64,000 nucleotides of DNA from Bacteroidota bacterium (GCA_016709725.1 JADJMG010000001.1:868001-932000), one strand, 5' to 3'. Counted from the first letter of the stretch, positions 37,217 through 46,585 are shown. Numbers and translations: made by a program. Notes: generated from the sequence alone by a model not told the origin.

Positions 37217-39130
37217 TTAATGTTTGGTTCCCTTTAACTCATCCACTTGCTTCTGCAAAGAAATAATATACAATGTAAGTTCTTCAACCTTTTTTAATAG
37301 ATTGACTTGCATTTCTCCAATTTCAAAACCTTTGGCTTGTTCAACTTCATTCTTTGATGGAATATCGGGTAAATGTTTATTTGAATTAATAAATTTCTCC
37401 AATTCATAAATTGACATCAAATCATATTCTTTTTCAAAAACAAAATCAGGAAATGGATTTTGTACTGTTACAAGAACATCTCTAGTTACAATACCATCCT
37501 CTACAAACAATCGATACAATGAGTTCGCAGTGGGCACAACACCTATTCCCACTTTCCCATCGCCATCAATTACTAAATCGGTTGTGAAGCCGCTTGGTGT
37601 TTGAAGCGTATTATTAACTCTTCCAATTTCAAACTTTTGGTTAGGTACTCTCCAAATTCCAGCTTCTCTGCCAGTATATTTCATAAATCCAACTCTCCTG
37701 TTTGACCCCTCATCAACTATTAATCCTTTGTCTTCGCCATTAATTAAAATGCTTCCATTTACCTGTAATTTTTCTGATGGACTTTCAGTTCCAATACCAA
37801 TATTTCCAGCTTCATCAATTAGGAATCGAGTAGCGCCATTACCCATTCCTGGAACAACTTCATCGTAAATAAAAAAATTATCTTGCCCATCGTGGGTTAA
37901 ATCCGTGCCAACTGCCCAAAGCAGATTCGATTGATTATTTATAAAATGATTGAATTTGATTTCGCTATTCTTGTTACTAGAATTCGTATTGGTAATTGAT
38001 ATTCCATTTGCGTTCCAGAATTGTATTAGAGTAATTTCACTCCTGCTACGCCAGATTCAGATTTGAGTTATTTGTCGCATTTTTCCAATGGTTGAGAAGT
38101 AGGAAGAGTTGAGAATATCCCGATCCATTAAAAGTGTGGGCCCCTTTAAATATACCAAATTGTCGGTATATAGGCGCATTATTTTCACTTTGATTGATTT
38201 TTTCTAAGTTAATGTTAATAAAGGATCGGAAAAATTAGTTGCATTCACTTTAAATTGTACATCTACATTATTTGTGGAGCCAATATAGTTGGATGCAGAA
38301 ATGATGTTCCCACATTCCATCCAAGGATCACATGGTGCAGCAATAATTTTTCCATCATTATTTGTCATCAGTAGTTTGTCACCTAATCCACTAAACGCAT
38401 TCAATTTAATTTCTCCAGTTGATAATACTCGAAAACGTTCAAGGTTGTTTGTTTTAAAAACCACATCTTTATTATCTGTGCTTCCAATAAAATGAGTAGT
38501 AGGATTGCTGCCCGTGTTACCGTTCATGGTCCAATCAGAACGCTCGGGTTCGTTTAAATAAAATGCTTCAGGTGAATATACACATTGATTGGCGTCGGTT
38601 AACGTGACAAAATAATTTCCGGTTCCCAGATTAAATCGATCTTGCGTAGTAGGTCCATCTTCCCAAGTATATGTATACGGTAATACGCCACCACTTGGAT
38701 ACAATAAAATACTCCCGTTGTAACAATTGTAACAACTAATATTATATCCGCTAGGGTAGGTACTTATAAGTTGATCAACATTCATTGCTTCGGGTTCTTC
38801 TAAAGTAATTTCCGCATCAACACCTGCCCCCGTAGTACCTTTCACATGAACACGATAATACCCAGATGCCAAATCCGAAATATCTTTCGTTGTACTTCCA
38901 TTTGACCAAGTATAGGTATAGGGCGGAATCCCACCTGAGACTGTTAAAGTAATAGATCCGTCCCTACTACCAAAACAAGAAATATTATAACCATTATATA
39001 AAGATGGGCTTAAAGAAATTTGGATCGATTGCCCCATAGAACTTGTGCCTTTCAGCAAAATTAGGCTTACTAAAAAACCACTAAAAATTTGAAATTTGAA
39101 ATTTGAAATTTGAAATTTGAAATTTTTCAT
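37217..39130 (-). CDS. Secreted SprB-repeat / GIGT-type tail protein, broken by about three frameshifts
   Basis: The first frame (39130-38204) has a signal peptide and two SprB-type repeats (GYNISCFGSRDGSITLTVSG, PPYTYTWSNGST; the second near residue 125). A shift near 38206 leads to NLEKINQSENNAPIYRQFG. Two more at 38030-38060 lead to LIQFWNANGISITNTNSSN and then the frame ending at 37217. That part has the common Bacteroidota tail: GNIGIGTESPSEKLQVNG, SIYELEKFINSNKHLPDIPS and a coiled coil (LLKKVEELTLYIISLQKQ), as in tail-fibre/S74-like proteins. The total is about 638 residues. It is probably a surface adhesin. The first signal-peptide residues (KNFKFQISNFKFQIF) are the translation of a 7-base DNA repeat. 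Confidence 0.7.
39086..39126. repeat. 7-bp tandem array GAAATTT at the start of a coding region
   Basis: Five copies of GAAATTT lie next to and over the first codons of the adhesin gene, giving FKFQISNFKFQ on the minus strand. Related TTTTCAAATTTTCAAAT words are at 11864-11892 and 31306-31340. Confidence 0.8.
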
Positions 39131-39155
39131 ACGAATTATTTATTAAAATCCATAT

Positions 39156-39185
39156 CAAAGATAATATTTTATTTGAATCCGCAAA
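39156..39185 (-). promoter_or_regulatory. Promoter of the secreted adhesin / glycoside hydrolase operon
   Basis: On the minus strand TTTG, 18 bases, then TATCTTTG, a perfect TAnnTTTG, 25 bases upstream of the ATG at 39130. Confidence 0.65.
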
Positions 39186-39518
39186 ATTTTTTTAACCTAA
39201 CATTCCCTACTTAAAAAGAACTATTGGAATAATACTACTTTTAAAAAAATTCCAGCCTGCATTTAAAAATGACTATTAGAAAGATCCAAAAATTAAATTT
39301 TGATTTTTTATTTCATAATACGATCTGCAAGTGGCTTCCTTACAAACATTAATTGAGATTCGGATAATGGTTTCGAACTGATAGCAGCAAACAGATGTTG
39401 GATGCCGAAATGGATGCGTATCATCATAAAAAATCATAAGAATCTGCGCAGATCAGCGGCTGAAGAAGTATAATTTTTGGAATATTTGTATTCTATCGAA
39501 CTACACTATCTTCGCTCT
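39186..39518. other. Gene-free stretch upstream of xseA
   Basis: AT-rich, between divergent units. It holds the word AATCTGCGCAGATCAGCGGC (39443-39462), which resembles intergenic repeat words seen in other Bacteroidota, but it does not recur in this window. No clear promoter for xseA was found. Confidence 0.35.
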
Positions 39519-40916
39519 GTGAATCCAAGCCCATCCATCCTTAAACTCTCTGAACTCTCAGCCATCGTGGCGGGGATATTTCAGATGCACTTTTCGGGTG
39601 AGCGGTTTTGGGTGACTTCGGAGATTGTGGGATTAAAAGTGAGTCGGGGTCATTGCTATTTACAGCTTGCCGAAAAAGATGATGTGGGCGCTACTCCCAA
39701 AGCAGAATTTAGAGGAATTATTTGGGCGAGTACATTTAGTCGAATTCAACCGCGCTTTGCGAAAGCAACCGGTCAATCGTTGCGCGAACAGATGCAAGTG
39801 CTGTTGCAAGTAGAGGTGCAATACCACGAACGCTATGGCATGAGCTTGATCGTGCATGATATTGATGAGTCGTTTACCATGGGTCAGTTGGAATTAGAAC
39901 GCCGACAAACGATTGAGCGACTAAAGAAAGATGGGATTTTCGATAAAAATAAATTGCGGGAGCTCCCTTCCTCATTGCAAAACATAGCCATCATTTCGGC
40001 GGAAGATGCGCGGGGTTATGAAGATTTTTTAACACGACTTACAAATAACGTTTATGGATTTTCGTTTCATTGTACATTATATACTTCGCTCTTGCAAGGC
40101 GACTTGGCTGCAGGTGATATTATTGCAAAATTAAATCGCATAAAGATTGATCATACTTCCAAAAAGTTTGATGCGGTGGTGATTGTGAGAGGCGGTGGAA
40201 GTGCAAGTAGTTTGGAATGTTTTAACGATTATTTTTTAGCGAGAAATATTGCTACATTTCCCTTGCCTGTTATTACCGGTATTGGGCATCAAGCCAACAA
40301 AAGCATCGTGGATGAAGTAGCCCATACCGATCGCATGACTCCCACCGATGTCGCCAATTATTTAATCGAACACCAAGCGGAGTTGGAAGTAAGTTTGGAT
40401 GATACGTGGAACCAAATTCGAGAATTAGCGAACGATGCCTTAGAGGAAGAAACTCAATTTGTGAATAATGCCGTTTGGCAATTGCAACAAAGCACGAAGT
40501 TAGATTTGAATAAAGCGAGTCGGAGTTTAGATAATTTAGGATTCTCTTTTCGTCATCTGTGGCAGGGATTATTAATTCAAGAACAAAACTTTCTAGAAAA
40601 CTATTTTATTCTTTACAAAAAAGAATTGCGTCAATACTTTAACATTGAAAAAGAATATGGTGTTGAAATGCTGGAACAACTTCATCAGCAAATAAAAAAT
40701 ATTTCCAAAACGGAAGATCAATGGTTGGAAAATTCTGAATCGAAACTTCGACTGTTGGATCCGAACGAAATTTTAAAACGAGGGTATAGTTATACTTTGC
40801 ACAAGGGTAAAATTATTACGAGTACTAATGAAATAGATGTAGGTGATGAAATTACGACACAATTATATCAAGGTGAAATCACATCTATCCTAAAAGATAA
40901 AAAAGAAAATGGCTGA
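39519..40916 (+). CDS. xseA: Exodeoxyribonuclease VII large subunit
   Basis: The likely start is the GTG at 39519 (VNPSPSILKLSELSAIVAGI); a TTG at 39477 is possible but adds residues not typical of the family. About 465 residues. An N-terminal OB-fold (FWVTSEIVGLKVSRGHCYLQ) is followed by the catalytic XseA domain: VVIVRGGGSASSLECFNDYF and PVITGIGHQANKSIVDEVAH, then TPTDVANYLIEH and a long helical region. With XseB it degrades single-stranded DNA to oligonucleotides. It overlaps xseB by 8 bases. Confidence 0.93.
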   Translation: MNPSPSILKLSELSAIVAGIFQMHFSGERFWVTSEIVGLKVSRGHCYLQLAEKDDVGATPKAEFRGIIWASTFSRIQPRFAKATGQSLREQMQVLLQVEVQYHERYGMSLIVHDIDESFTMGQLELERRQTIERLKKDGIFDKNKLRELPSSLQNIAIISAEDARGYEDFLTRLTNNVYGFSFHCTLYTSLLQGDLAAGDIIAKLNRIKIDHTSKKFDAVVIVRGGGSASSLECFNDYFLARNIATFPLPVITGIGHQANKSIVDEVAHTDRMTPTDVANYLIEHQAELEVSLDDTWNQIRELANDALEEETQFVNNAVWQLQQSTKLDLNKASRSLDNLGFSFRHLWQGLLIQEQNFLENYFILYKKELRQYFNIEKEYGVEMLEQLHQQIKNISKTEDQWLENSESKLRLLDPNEILKRGYSYTLHKGKIITSTNEIDVGDEITTQLYQGEITSILKDKKENG

Positions 40917-41109
40917 AAAATTTAATTACGAAAAAGCAAAAGCTGAATTAGAAAAGATCCTAGAAGAGCTGGAGCAAGGCGAAACTGGAATTGATGCTTT
41001 AGCAAAACATGTGAAGCGAGCGGGGGAATTAATTCGTCAATGCAAGGAAAAGCTACGCAGTACAGAAAGTGAAGTAAGTGGGTTATTAAAAGACCTGGAA
41101 GAAGAATAA
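40909..41109 (+). CDS. xseB: Exodeoxyribonuclease VII small subunit
   Basis: 66 residues, the family's length. It has the conserved pattern FNYEKAKAELEKILEELEQG followed by a helical stretch with LIRQCKEKLRSTESEV. The first codons overlap the end of xseA (40909-40916), so the subunits are coupled in translation. Cytoplasmic. Confidence 0.95.
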   Translation: MAEKFNYEKAKAELEKILEELEQGETGIDALAKHVKRAGELIRQCKEKLRSTESEVSGLLKDLEEE

Positions 41110-41159
41110 ATTTTCTTGCTCCGATTTCTATGGTAAATCCATATTTTATTTCATATTAA

Positions 41160-41340
41160 ACTCCCTCTCCTCTGGAGAGGTCGCGAAGCCTCGCGAGGGG
41201 AGAGGCTTGATCTTTAATTTGACTTCTATATTTTTTATTCGAACATTCGCTTTTAGGCGCAGGAATGTTTCTCGCAAAGGCGCAAAGCCGCAAAGATTCT
41301 AGGAGGCTTTTTATATCGTAATAGGCGCAAAGTTTAGACG
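41160..41340. repeat. Dispersed repeat element, copy carrying an inserted 16-bp palindrome
   Basis: CCCTCTCCTCTGGAGAGG is followed by TCGCGAAGCCTCGCGA (41181-41196) and GGGGAGAGGCTTGA, then AATTTGACT.. and CTCGCAAAGGCGCAAAG words. The copy at 42545 has GTTA in place of the palindrome. At 41361-41382 the word ACCCTGAGCTTGCCGAAGGG lies just before the META gene stop. Confidence 0.75.
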
Positions 41341-41387
41341 CAAAGGTCTCCCACTAATTTCTCTCGAACCCTGAGCTTGCCGAAGGG

Positions 41388-41846
41388 TTATGGAGTACTT
41401 GATTTAAACACCATCACTTGCTCCAACTCTTTGTACAAGTGTAAGTACTCCACCCATTTCTTGTTTTCCTTTACCTTTTTTAATTCGTAACGCGTTGTTT
41501 CTTCCATCTTCTTTAAAAACATCCCTTCCATTTCCATCGCAGGGCAAGCCATTTTCGTCACAGCCATCATGTGCAGTTTAATCATGTCTTCATGCGTGGT
41601 GTACATTCCATTGCATTGATTGCATCCTGCATTCCCGCCAAACGTATTGCTTTGACCTTCGAATTCGAGAGAAATATTTTGAACACCTTCGGGTAATGTA
41701 ACTTTCGTTCCGCCCATCTCTACTAATTCCCATTTCCGTTGTTCTAACGCTGGATCTTTTCCAAAGGGTTTTTTAGCATTGTTTTTACAACTTCCCAAGA
41801 CAAGAAGCGCACAAGAGAGGAAGAGTATTTTTATGGTAGTTGACAT
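41388..41846 (-). CDS. META/HslJ-like domain lipoprotein
   Basis: 152 residues. The N-terminus MSTTIKILFLSCALLVLGS followed by CKN is a lipoprotein signal (VLGS|C). The mature part has RKWELVEMGGTKV, then FGGNAGCNQCNGMYTTHEDM (the GxxGCNxxxGxY core of META domains) and VTKMACPAMEMEGMFLKKME, all typical of META/HslJ proteins. The central motif here has two Cys (GCNQCNG). It is an envelope protein of unclear function, linked in other bacteria to stress or novobiocin tolerance. Confidence 0.85.
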   Translation of the reverse strand: MSTTIKILFLSCALLVLGSCKNNAKKPFGKDPALEQRKWELVEMGGTKVTLPEGVQNISLEFEGQSNTFGGNAGCNQCNGMYTTHEDMIKLHMMAVTKMACPAMEMEGMFLKKMEETTRYELKKVKENKKWVEYLHLYKELEQVMVFKSSTP

Positions 41847-41944
41847 ATTCTAAATGTATAAGCTACAAATTTCGTAAAAACTGACGAGACGTTCACCAAA
41901 TATAATTTGCAATTTCTTGTTTTTCTCCCTAATATTGAAGTTCT

Positions 41945-42415
41945 ATGAAAACGATGAAAAAGATCTTCCTATTGTGCCTCTTCTTAAGTATGGCTTATTC
42001 GAACATTTATGCGCAAGTAGAAGGCGAACCCACTCCTGCTACCTTGAGCAATGAACCGCAAACTACTTATGCTTCTTTGTTGAGCCGATTAGTTGTAAAC
42101 TTATCGAAAGACGCTTATACGGATAAATTCCATCCCATCATTTCTAAATGGGATCCTACTAATTCAACAAAAGCGCAGGCGCTGGATGTATTAAAAAACT
42201 TAGAATTTCACTTAAAGACTTTACATTTCAAACCTGAATGGAAAGAGAGTCAGTTGAAATGGAGAGGTAAATTTTCTAAAACCACGGAGAAAACGGATAT
42301 TGTTTTATTGTTAAAAGAACTCGAAGCCAATATGCAACTTACTGCATTTGAAAAAACATGGTCTACTGATCGTGAAGCGTGGTTATTGGATGTAGACAAA
42401 TATTTGAAAAAATAG
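41945..42415 (+). CDS. Small exported protein of unknown function
   Basis: 156 residues starting MKTMKKIFLLCLFLSMAYSN with cleavage at IYAQ|V. The mature part is mostly helical and charged (SLLSRLVVNLSKDAYTDKF, EFHLKTLHFKPEW, LLLKELEANMQLTAF), without Cys. I do not recognise a family. It is divergent from the META lipoprotein gene and followed by a repeat-filled gap. Confidence 0.7.
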   Translation: MKTMKKIFLLCLFLSMAYSNIYAQVEGEPTPATLSNEPQTTYASLLSRLVVNLSKDAYTDKFHPIISKWDPTNSTKAQALDVLKNLEFHLKTLHFKPEWKESQLKWRGKFSKTTEKTDIVLLLKELEANMQLTAFEKTWSTDREAWLLDVDKYLKK

Positions 42416-42823
42416 TTAGATTATTTCCTGACTTTTACGATTCCTTCTAATGAGTTTAAAAATTATTGCACCTATCGACAAGCTCAGTGTAATGAGATTT
42501 CTATAATCAATTCCAAATTTAATTTGACAAATATAATTTTATAATTCCCTCTCCTCTGGAGAGGGTTAGGGAGAGGCTTGAACATTAATTTGACTATCAT
42601 CTGTTTTTCATTCGAGCATTCACTTTTAAACGGAGGAAGTTTTCTCGCAACCCTCGACAAGCTCAGGTTAAAAAGGCGCGGAGGCGCTAAGGTCTTTCGC
42701 TATATTTTCTTGCACCCATCGGCATGCTCAGCGTAATGAGGAGTTTTTCACAAATTAAACGGGGTTATTAGTCGTAAAAAGATGCGAAGGTCCAAGAAGA
42801 AATACTGAGACTAAATTTAATAA
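42416..42823. repeat. Gene-free stretch made of dispersed repeats
   Basis: 42545-42580 has CCCTCTCCTCTGGAGAGGG then TTAGGGAGAGGCTTGA, the uninterrupted version of the element at 41160. 42580-42660 continues with AATTTGACTATCATCTG and ATTCACTTTTAAACGG. CGACAAGCTCAG words occur at 42477-42488 and 42657-42668, with a variant CGGCATGCTCAG at 42719. GGCGCGGAGGCGCTAAGG is at 42675-42692. No gene is seen. Confidence 0.7.
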
Positions 42824-43519
42824 TTAGTCTTTCGAATTCTCTTTATTCTCGTCGTTATCCTTTTTTGTTTTCGCTTTTCCGATGAGAAAACCAACGGTAA
42901 TGTAATACCCTGAATATTTGGAATCGAAACCATAAAATTTGTCTTTGTCGAAGGCTTCCGTGAATCCTTGTGTAAAGCCAGCTTCGACAGTTATCAAATA
43001 AAAATCGAGTCCGATTGCTGCATCTAAATTGAAAGATCCATTTTCGAAGTTACGTGTATCTACATTTATTTCGGTTCCTTTATTCGATGCGCCTACAATA
43101 AAATCGTAGGTCGGTCCCGCCATCATTCTTAGTTTAAAGAGTCTTTTATTAATGGGATTAAATCCGATGAGTGCTTTTGCTTTGATGGATGTGCGGATGA
43201 GTTTATCAGCATAGTACGCAACAGAAAGCACGGTGTCACCAACACCCAATATGGTTTCTTTAATATTCGCTAATGACACACTTTTAGCATAAAATACGCC
43301 TGGTTGAAAATAGATTTTGTTTCCGATGCGCACATCTACACCACTCATCACGCCAATCTCAGCTGAAAAACTTCCTTCTACTATGGTATTTACGTCTTTG
43401 TATTTTGCTTTATCAATACTCAGTACGCTGATTCCTCCTTGCGGATTAAAACGAATTTGTGCTTGGCCCATCAGCGAGAGAAGGAGCAACAAACACATGA
43501 ACGACATTTTTCTTCCCAT
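42824..43519 (-). CDS. Outer membrane beta-barrel protein
   Basis: The start was set at the ATG at 43517-43519 (MGRKMSFMCLLLLLSLMGQA), which gives a signal peptide ending GQAQ|I. The remaining roughly 210 residues show alternating hydrophobic strands with turns (AEIGVMSGVDVRIGNKIYFQ, LKARALIGF-type, FDSKYSGYYITVGFLIG), the pattern of the small outer-membrane barrel group PF13568 of Bacteroidota. A charged tail (KKDNDENKENSKD) ends the protein. Specific role unknown. Confidence 0.75.
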   Translation of the reverse strand: MGRKMSFMCLLLLLSLMGQAQIRFNPQGGISVLSIDKAKYKDVNTIVEGSFSAEIGVMSGVDVRIGNKIYFQPGVFYAKSVSLANIKETILGVGDTVLSVAYYADKLIRTSIKAKALIGFNPINKRLFKLRMMAGPTYDFIVGASNKGTEINVDTRNFENGSFNLDAAIGLDFYLITVEAGFTQGFTEAFDKDKFYGFDSKYSGYYITVGFLIGKAKTKKDNDENKENSKD

Positions 43520-43562
43520 AGTACTTGTAAAAATAAGAATCAAAAATTGCCTTTAGCTAACT

Positions 43563-44471
43563 TTATGAAGATTTATTCAACAATTTAGAACGTTGCATGC
43601 CTCGATTCACCAGATACACCCCCAAAACGGTGACGCACATGGCCATCAAACTACGTTGACTAATTTGTTCATTCAAAAACAACCATCCTAAGAAAACCGC
43701 AACAATTGGATTTACATAAGCATAAATAGATACTTGCTGAGCAGGCAATTCTCGCATGGCATAAACAAACAAAGTATACCCAATGATGGATCCGATAATC
43801 ACCAAATACAACATCGACCACCAACCGGGCATCGTTGTTGGTAGATGGGATGCTTCTCCTTTTGCAAAACCAACCGTAGCAGTAATGGATCCGCATAAAA
43901 ACATTTGGAGTCCGGCTGTGATCACTGGACTCAAACTAATCGGATACTTTTTCATATGAATACTTCCGATGGATCCATTGATGACGCCTCCAACTAAGAA
44001 AATTAATCCCACTTGAAATAAATTACTTCCTTCAATAAAAAGATTATCGTAAAAAATTAAAAACTGTCCCAAGAACCCAACAATGATTCCGGTAAGTGCT
44101 AATGCTGGTGTTTTTTCAGATGGATTCCAGATTCGTGTAATTAACAAGATCCAGAGCGGAAACGCAGCGTTAAATAATGCTGCAATTCCACTGTCGATGG
44201 TTTGCTCGGCGAGAACAAGGAATAAATTTCCACCAGGAAAAATAAACATGCCGCTCACCAGTAAACGTTTCAAATCTTGTTTGCTTACTTGAATTTTTTT
44301 TCCTCTTGCTAAAAACCAGATTAAGATAGAGCCTCCTGCAATCATAAAACGAATTCCTGAATACAAGAATGGCGGAAAATGTTCGTGCATCCCAATGCGA
44401 ATAGCGAGATATGTGGTTCCCCAAATAAAACAAAGTGCGCCCAGCGCGGCATATGGTTTCCAGTGTGACAT
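43563..44471 (-). CDS. EamA-family (DMT) transporter
   Basis: 302 residues with ten predicted membrane helices in two EamA halves. The first begins ALGALCFIWGTTYLAIRIGM (the WG..F/Y pattern at the family N-terminus); the second begins around residue 155 (VGLIFLVGGVINGSIGSIHM). It has the usual PIVAVFLGWLFLNEQIS near the end. It is an inner-membrane exporter or importer of small metabolites; the substrate cannot be read from sequence. It follows the LolC-type permease gene with an 11-base gap, so it may be co-transcribed. Confidence 0.9.
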   Translation of the reverse strand: MSHWKPYAALGALCFIWGTTYLAIRIGMHEHFPPFLYSGIRFMIAGGSILIWFLARGKKIQVSKQDLKRLLVSGMFIFPGGNLFLVLAEQTIDSGIAALFNAAFPLWILLITRIWNPSEKTPALALTGIIVGFLGQFLIFYDNLFIEGSNLFQVGLIFLVGGVINGSIGSIHMKKYPISLSPVITAGLQMFLCGSITATVGFAKGEASHLPTTMPGWWSMLYLVIIGSIIGYTLFVYAMRELPAQQVSIYAYVNPIVAVFLGWLFLNEQISQRSLMAMCVTVLGVYLVNRGMQRSKLLNKSS

Positions 44472-44482
44472 TGCTCCTTGCT

Positions 44483-45727
44483 TTACTCCGTGGCTAATCG
44501 TTGATCAGAAATTCGACGAACAATATTCTTCGATGTATATGAAGCCGCCAACCATCCAATAACCATCACAATGCCCATCACAATCATAAAGTCACCGAGT
44601 TGCATGTCGACGGGATACGCCTCCACAACAAAACCTTCGCCGCCACCAATTTTAACCAAGCCGAAATATTGCTGGAGTCCGCATAGAATGGCTCCTAAAA
44701 TCATTCCCACAAAAGCACCACCCACGGAGATCACCAATCCTTCTAGTAGAAATATTCGTTGTGCTAATTTTAAATCGGCACCCATGTGATACAAGGTTTG
44801 CAAGTCGTCGCGTTTGTCGAGAATCAACATGGTTAATGTTCCAAATAAGTTGAACGCTGCGATCATCAAAATAAATCCGAGAATAATATACACCGCTACT
44901 TTTTCTGCTCCAATCACTTTAAATAAAAAATCATGTTGCATCAGACGATCTTTCACCGTGAAATCATTGCCGAATAAACTTTGCAACTGTGCCATCACTT
45001 TTTCCGAGTCGTCATCATTTTTTAATTTGATTTCAAATGCGGAGATCTGTTTGTTGTTTCCAGATAAATCATACATGAAACGCAAAGGAACCAATACATA
45101 CTTCGCATCAAAATCTTGTTGCACACTAAAGATTCCAGATGCAACCATGGTACGTTGAATAAATGCATCGGAAGGATCGAGCATAACTACTCCGGGATCG
45201 ATTCCGCGTTGCGGCATAAAAATATTTACTTGATTCAATAAATCGTTGGGACGAATTCCCATCGAGTAAGCGATTTGCGCTCCCGGAATCATAAAGTTCA
45301 CATCACCACTTTCTAAAATCGCATCTCCTTCAAGCAATTTATCTTTTATTTCACTCGTCTTGAAAAACGAATTGCTTACACCTTTCAACGTAACCACATA
45401 TTGTCGATCCATGTAACGCAGGAGCGCGTTGTCTTCTTTTACAAAAGTGATTGCATCAATGCCAGGATGTTTTTCTAATGATTGAATTACTTTATCGGTA
45501 GGCTCAAAACTTCTTCCGCTTACCGTTTGAATTTTAATATCGGGATCGAAGGAGTTGTACATCTCCATCACTAAATTTCCAAAGCCATTAAAAACGGAAA
45601 GCACAACAACGAGTCCGAAAGTGCCTACGGCTACTCCCAACACGCTTATCCAACTAATTACATTAATGAGGTGGTGCGATTTTTTCGCAAAGAGGTAACG
45701 CCGGGTTATGGTCCAGGCTAAGCTCAT
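44483..45727 (-). CDS. FtsX/LolC-type ABC transporter permease
   Basis: The start was set at the ATG at 45725-45727 (MSLAWTITRRYLFAKKSHHL). 414 residues: TM1 at about residues 24-48 (VISWISVLGVAVGTFGLVVV), a periplasmic MacB-like domain of about 220 residues, then three C-terminal FtsX helices (VYIILGFILMIAAFNLFGTL, then two more). This is the LolC/E layout of lipoprotein-releasing permeases. No ATPase gene is adjacent. The start lies 3 bases after the stop of the methyltransferase gene, and rbfA is next upstream; rbfA next to such a permease is a common Bacteroidota arrangement. Confidence 0.88.
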   Translation of the reverse strand: MSLAWTITRRYLFAKKSHHLINVISWISVLGVAVGTFGLVVVLSVFNGFGNLVMEMYNSFDPDIKIQTVSGRSFEPTDKVIQSLEKHPGIDAITFVKEDNALLRYMDRQYVVTLKGVSNSFFKTSEIKDKLLEGDAILESGDVNFMIPGAQIAYSMGIRPNDLLNQVNIFMPQRGIDPGVVMLDPSDAFIQRTMVASGIFSVQQDFDAKYVLVPLRFMYDLSGNNKQISAFEIKLKNDDDSEKVMAQLQSLFGNDFTVKDRLMQHDFLFKVIGAEKVAVYIILGFILMIAAFNLFGTLTMLILDKRDDLQTLYHMGADLKLAQRIFLLEGLVISVGGAFVGMILGAILCGLQQYFGLVKIGGGEGFVVEAYPVDMQLGDFMIVMGIVMVIGWLAASYTSKNIVRRISDQRLATE

Positions 45728-45730
45728 CAA

Positions 45731-46539
45731 TTATTTCCAGGCTTTCACGATGAGTCCCGTACCGGTAGGATGTTTCATCATCACATCCATCCAATTTAAC
45801 AAATACGCAAAGGGATACGTGATCAAATAATAAAATGGCAAGATCACAAAAAACAATTTTGTTGATCCAAGCATGAGGATGGGATACTTCATGGACAACC
45901 TCCACGAAATTTTTCCCGGTGTGCCGTATTGATAGCGTGCTTCTACTTTTGTAAATCCTGCAGAGCGCAATTTATCTTCAATCTCTTTGATGTTATATCC
46001 ATCGCGCACATGCTCTTCAATAAAAGAACTTTCTTCATCGCCATGCACATCAGAGCCACCTTGATCGCTGGGTGTAGAGATGAGGAGCATGCCTCCTGGT
46101 TTAAGAGATGCATTTATATTTTTAAATACTTGCACATCTTCCAGAATATGTTCCATCACATCCACCGATATGGCGAAATCATAACGGTTAGCATCTACGT
46201 AAGTCGTGAGATCATCTACCACAAACTTTACTTTATCCCCTGCACCAATCTGTTTGAAAAAGTATTGCAATCAGCTACTTGCTCTTCCTTCACATCAACG
46301 GCCAAAATAGTTGCATCGGGAAGTCGGCGATTGAGCCAAAGTGAATGTTGACCATAGCCCGCACCAGCATCTAAGATAGAAGCCGATTTAGGAGCTTGTT
46401 TAATCCACGTTTTTAATTCTTTATGTACATGCCAAGCTCTCAACAGAAGTAAGTCGAGGAGTTGATAGAATGTCTTTCTTAAGAAGGGGGATTTATTAAA
46501 AACATTCCCGAGACTGCGCTTTATCGGATCGTATTGCAT
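45731..46539 (-). CDS. Class I SAM-dependent methyltransferase, one frameshift
   Basis: Two frames join into about 269 residues. The first has motif I SASILDAGAGYGQHSLWLNR and motif II (ATILAVDVKEEQ). One missing base near 46265-46270 (GATTGC-AATAC; GATTGCCAATAC would read DCQYFFKQIG) leads to the second frame with YDFAISVDVMEHILEDVQVF and SLKPGGMLLISTPSDQGGSD. The C-terminus has hydrophobic segments (KLFFVILPFYYLITYPFAYL). The target is unknown, possibly a lipid or membrane-bound substrate given that tail. It sits between rbfA and the LolC-type permease. Confidence 0.85.
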
Positions 46540-46585
46540 CGGCTGCGAAGGTACTAAAAAGGGTATATAGAGGTGAAATCAACGA

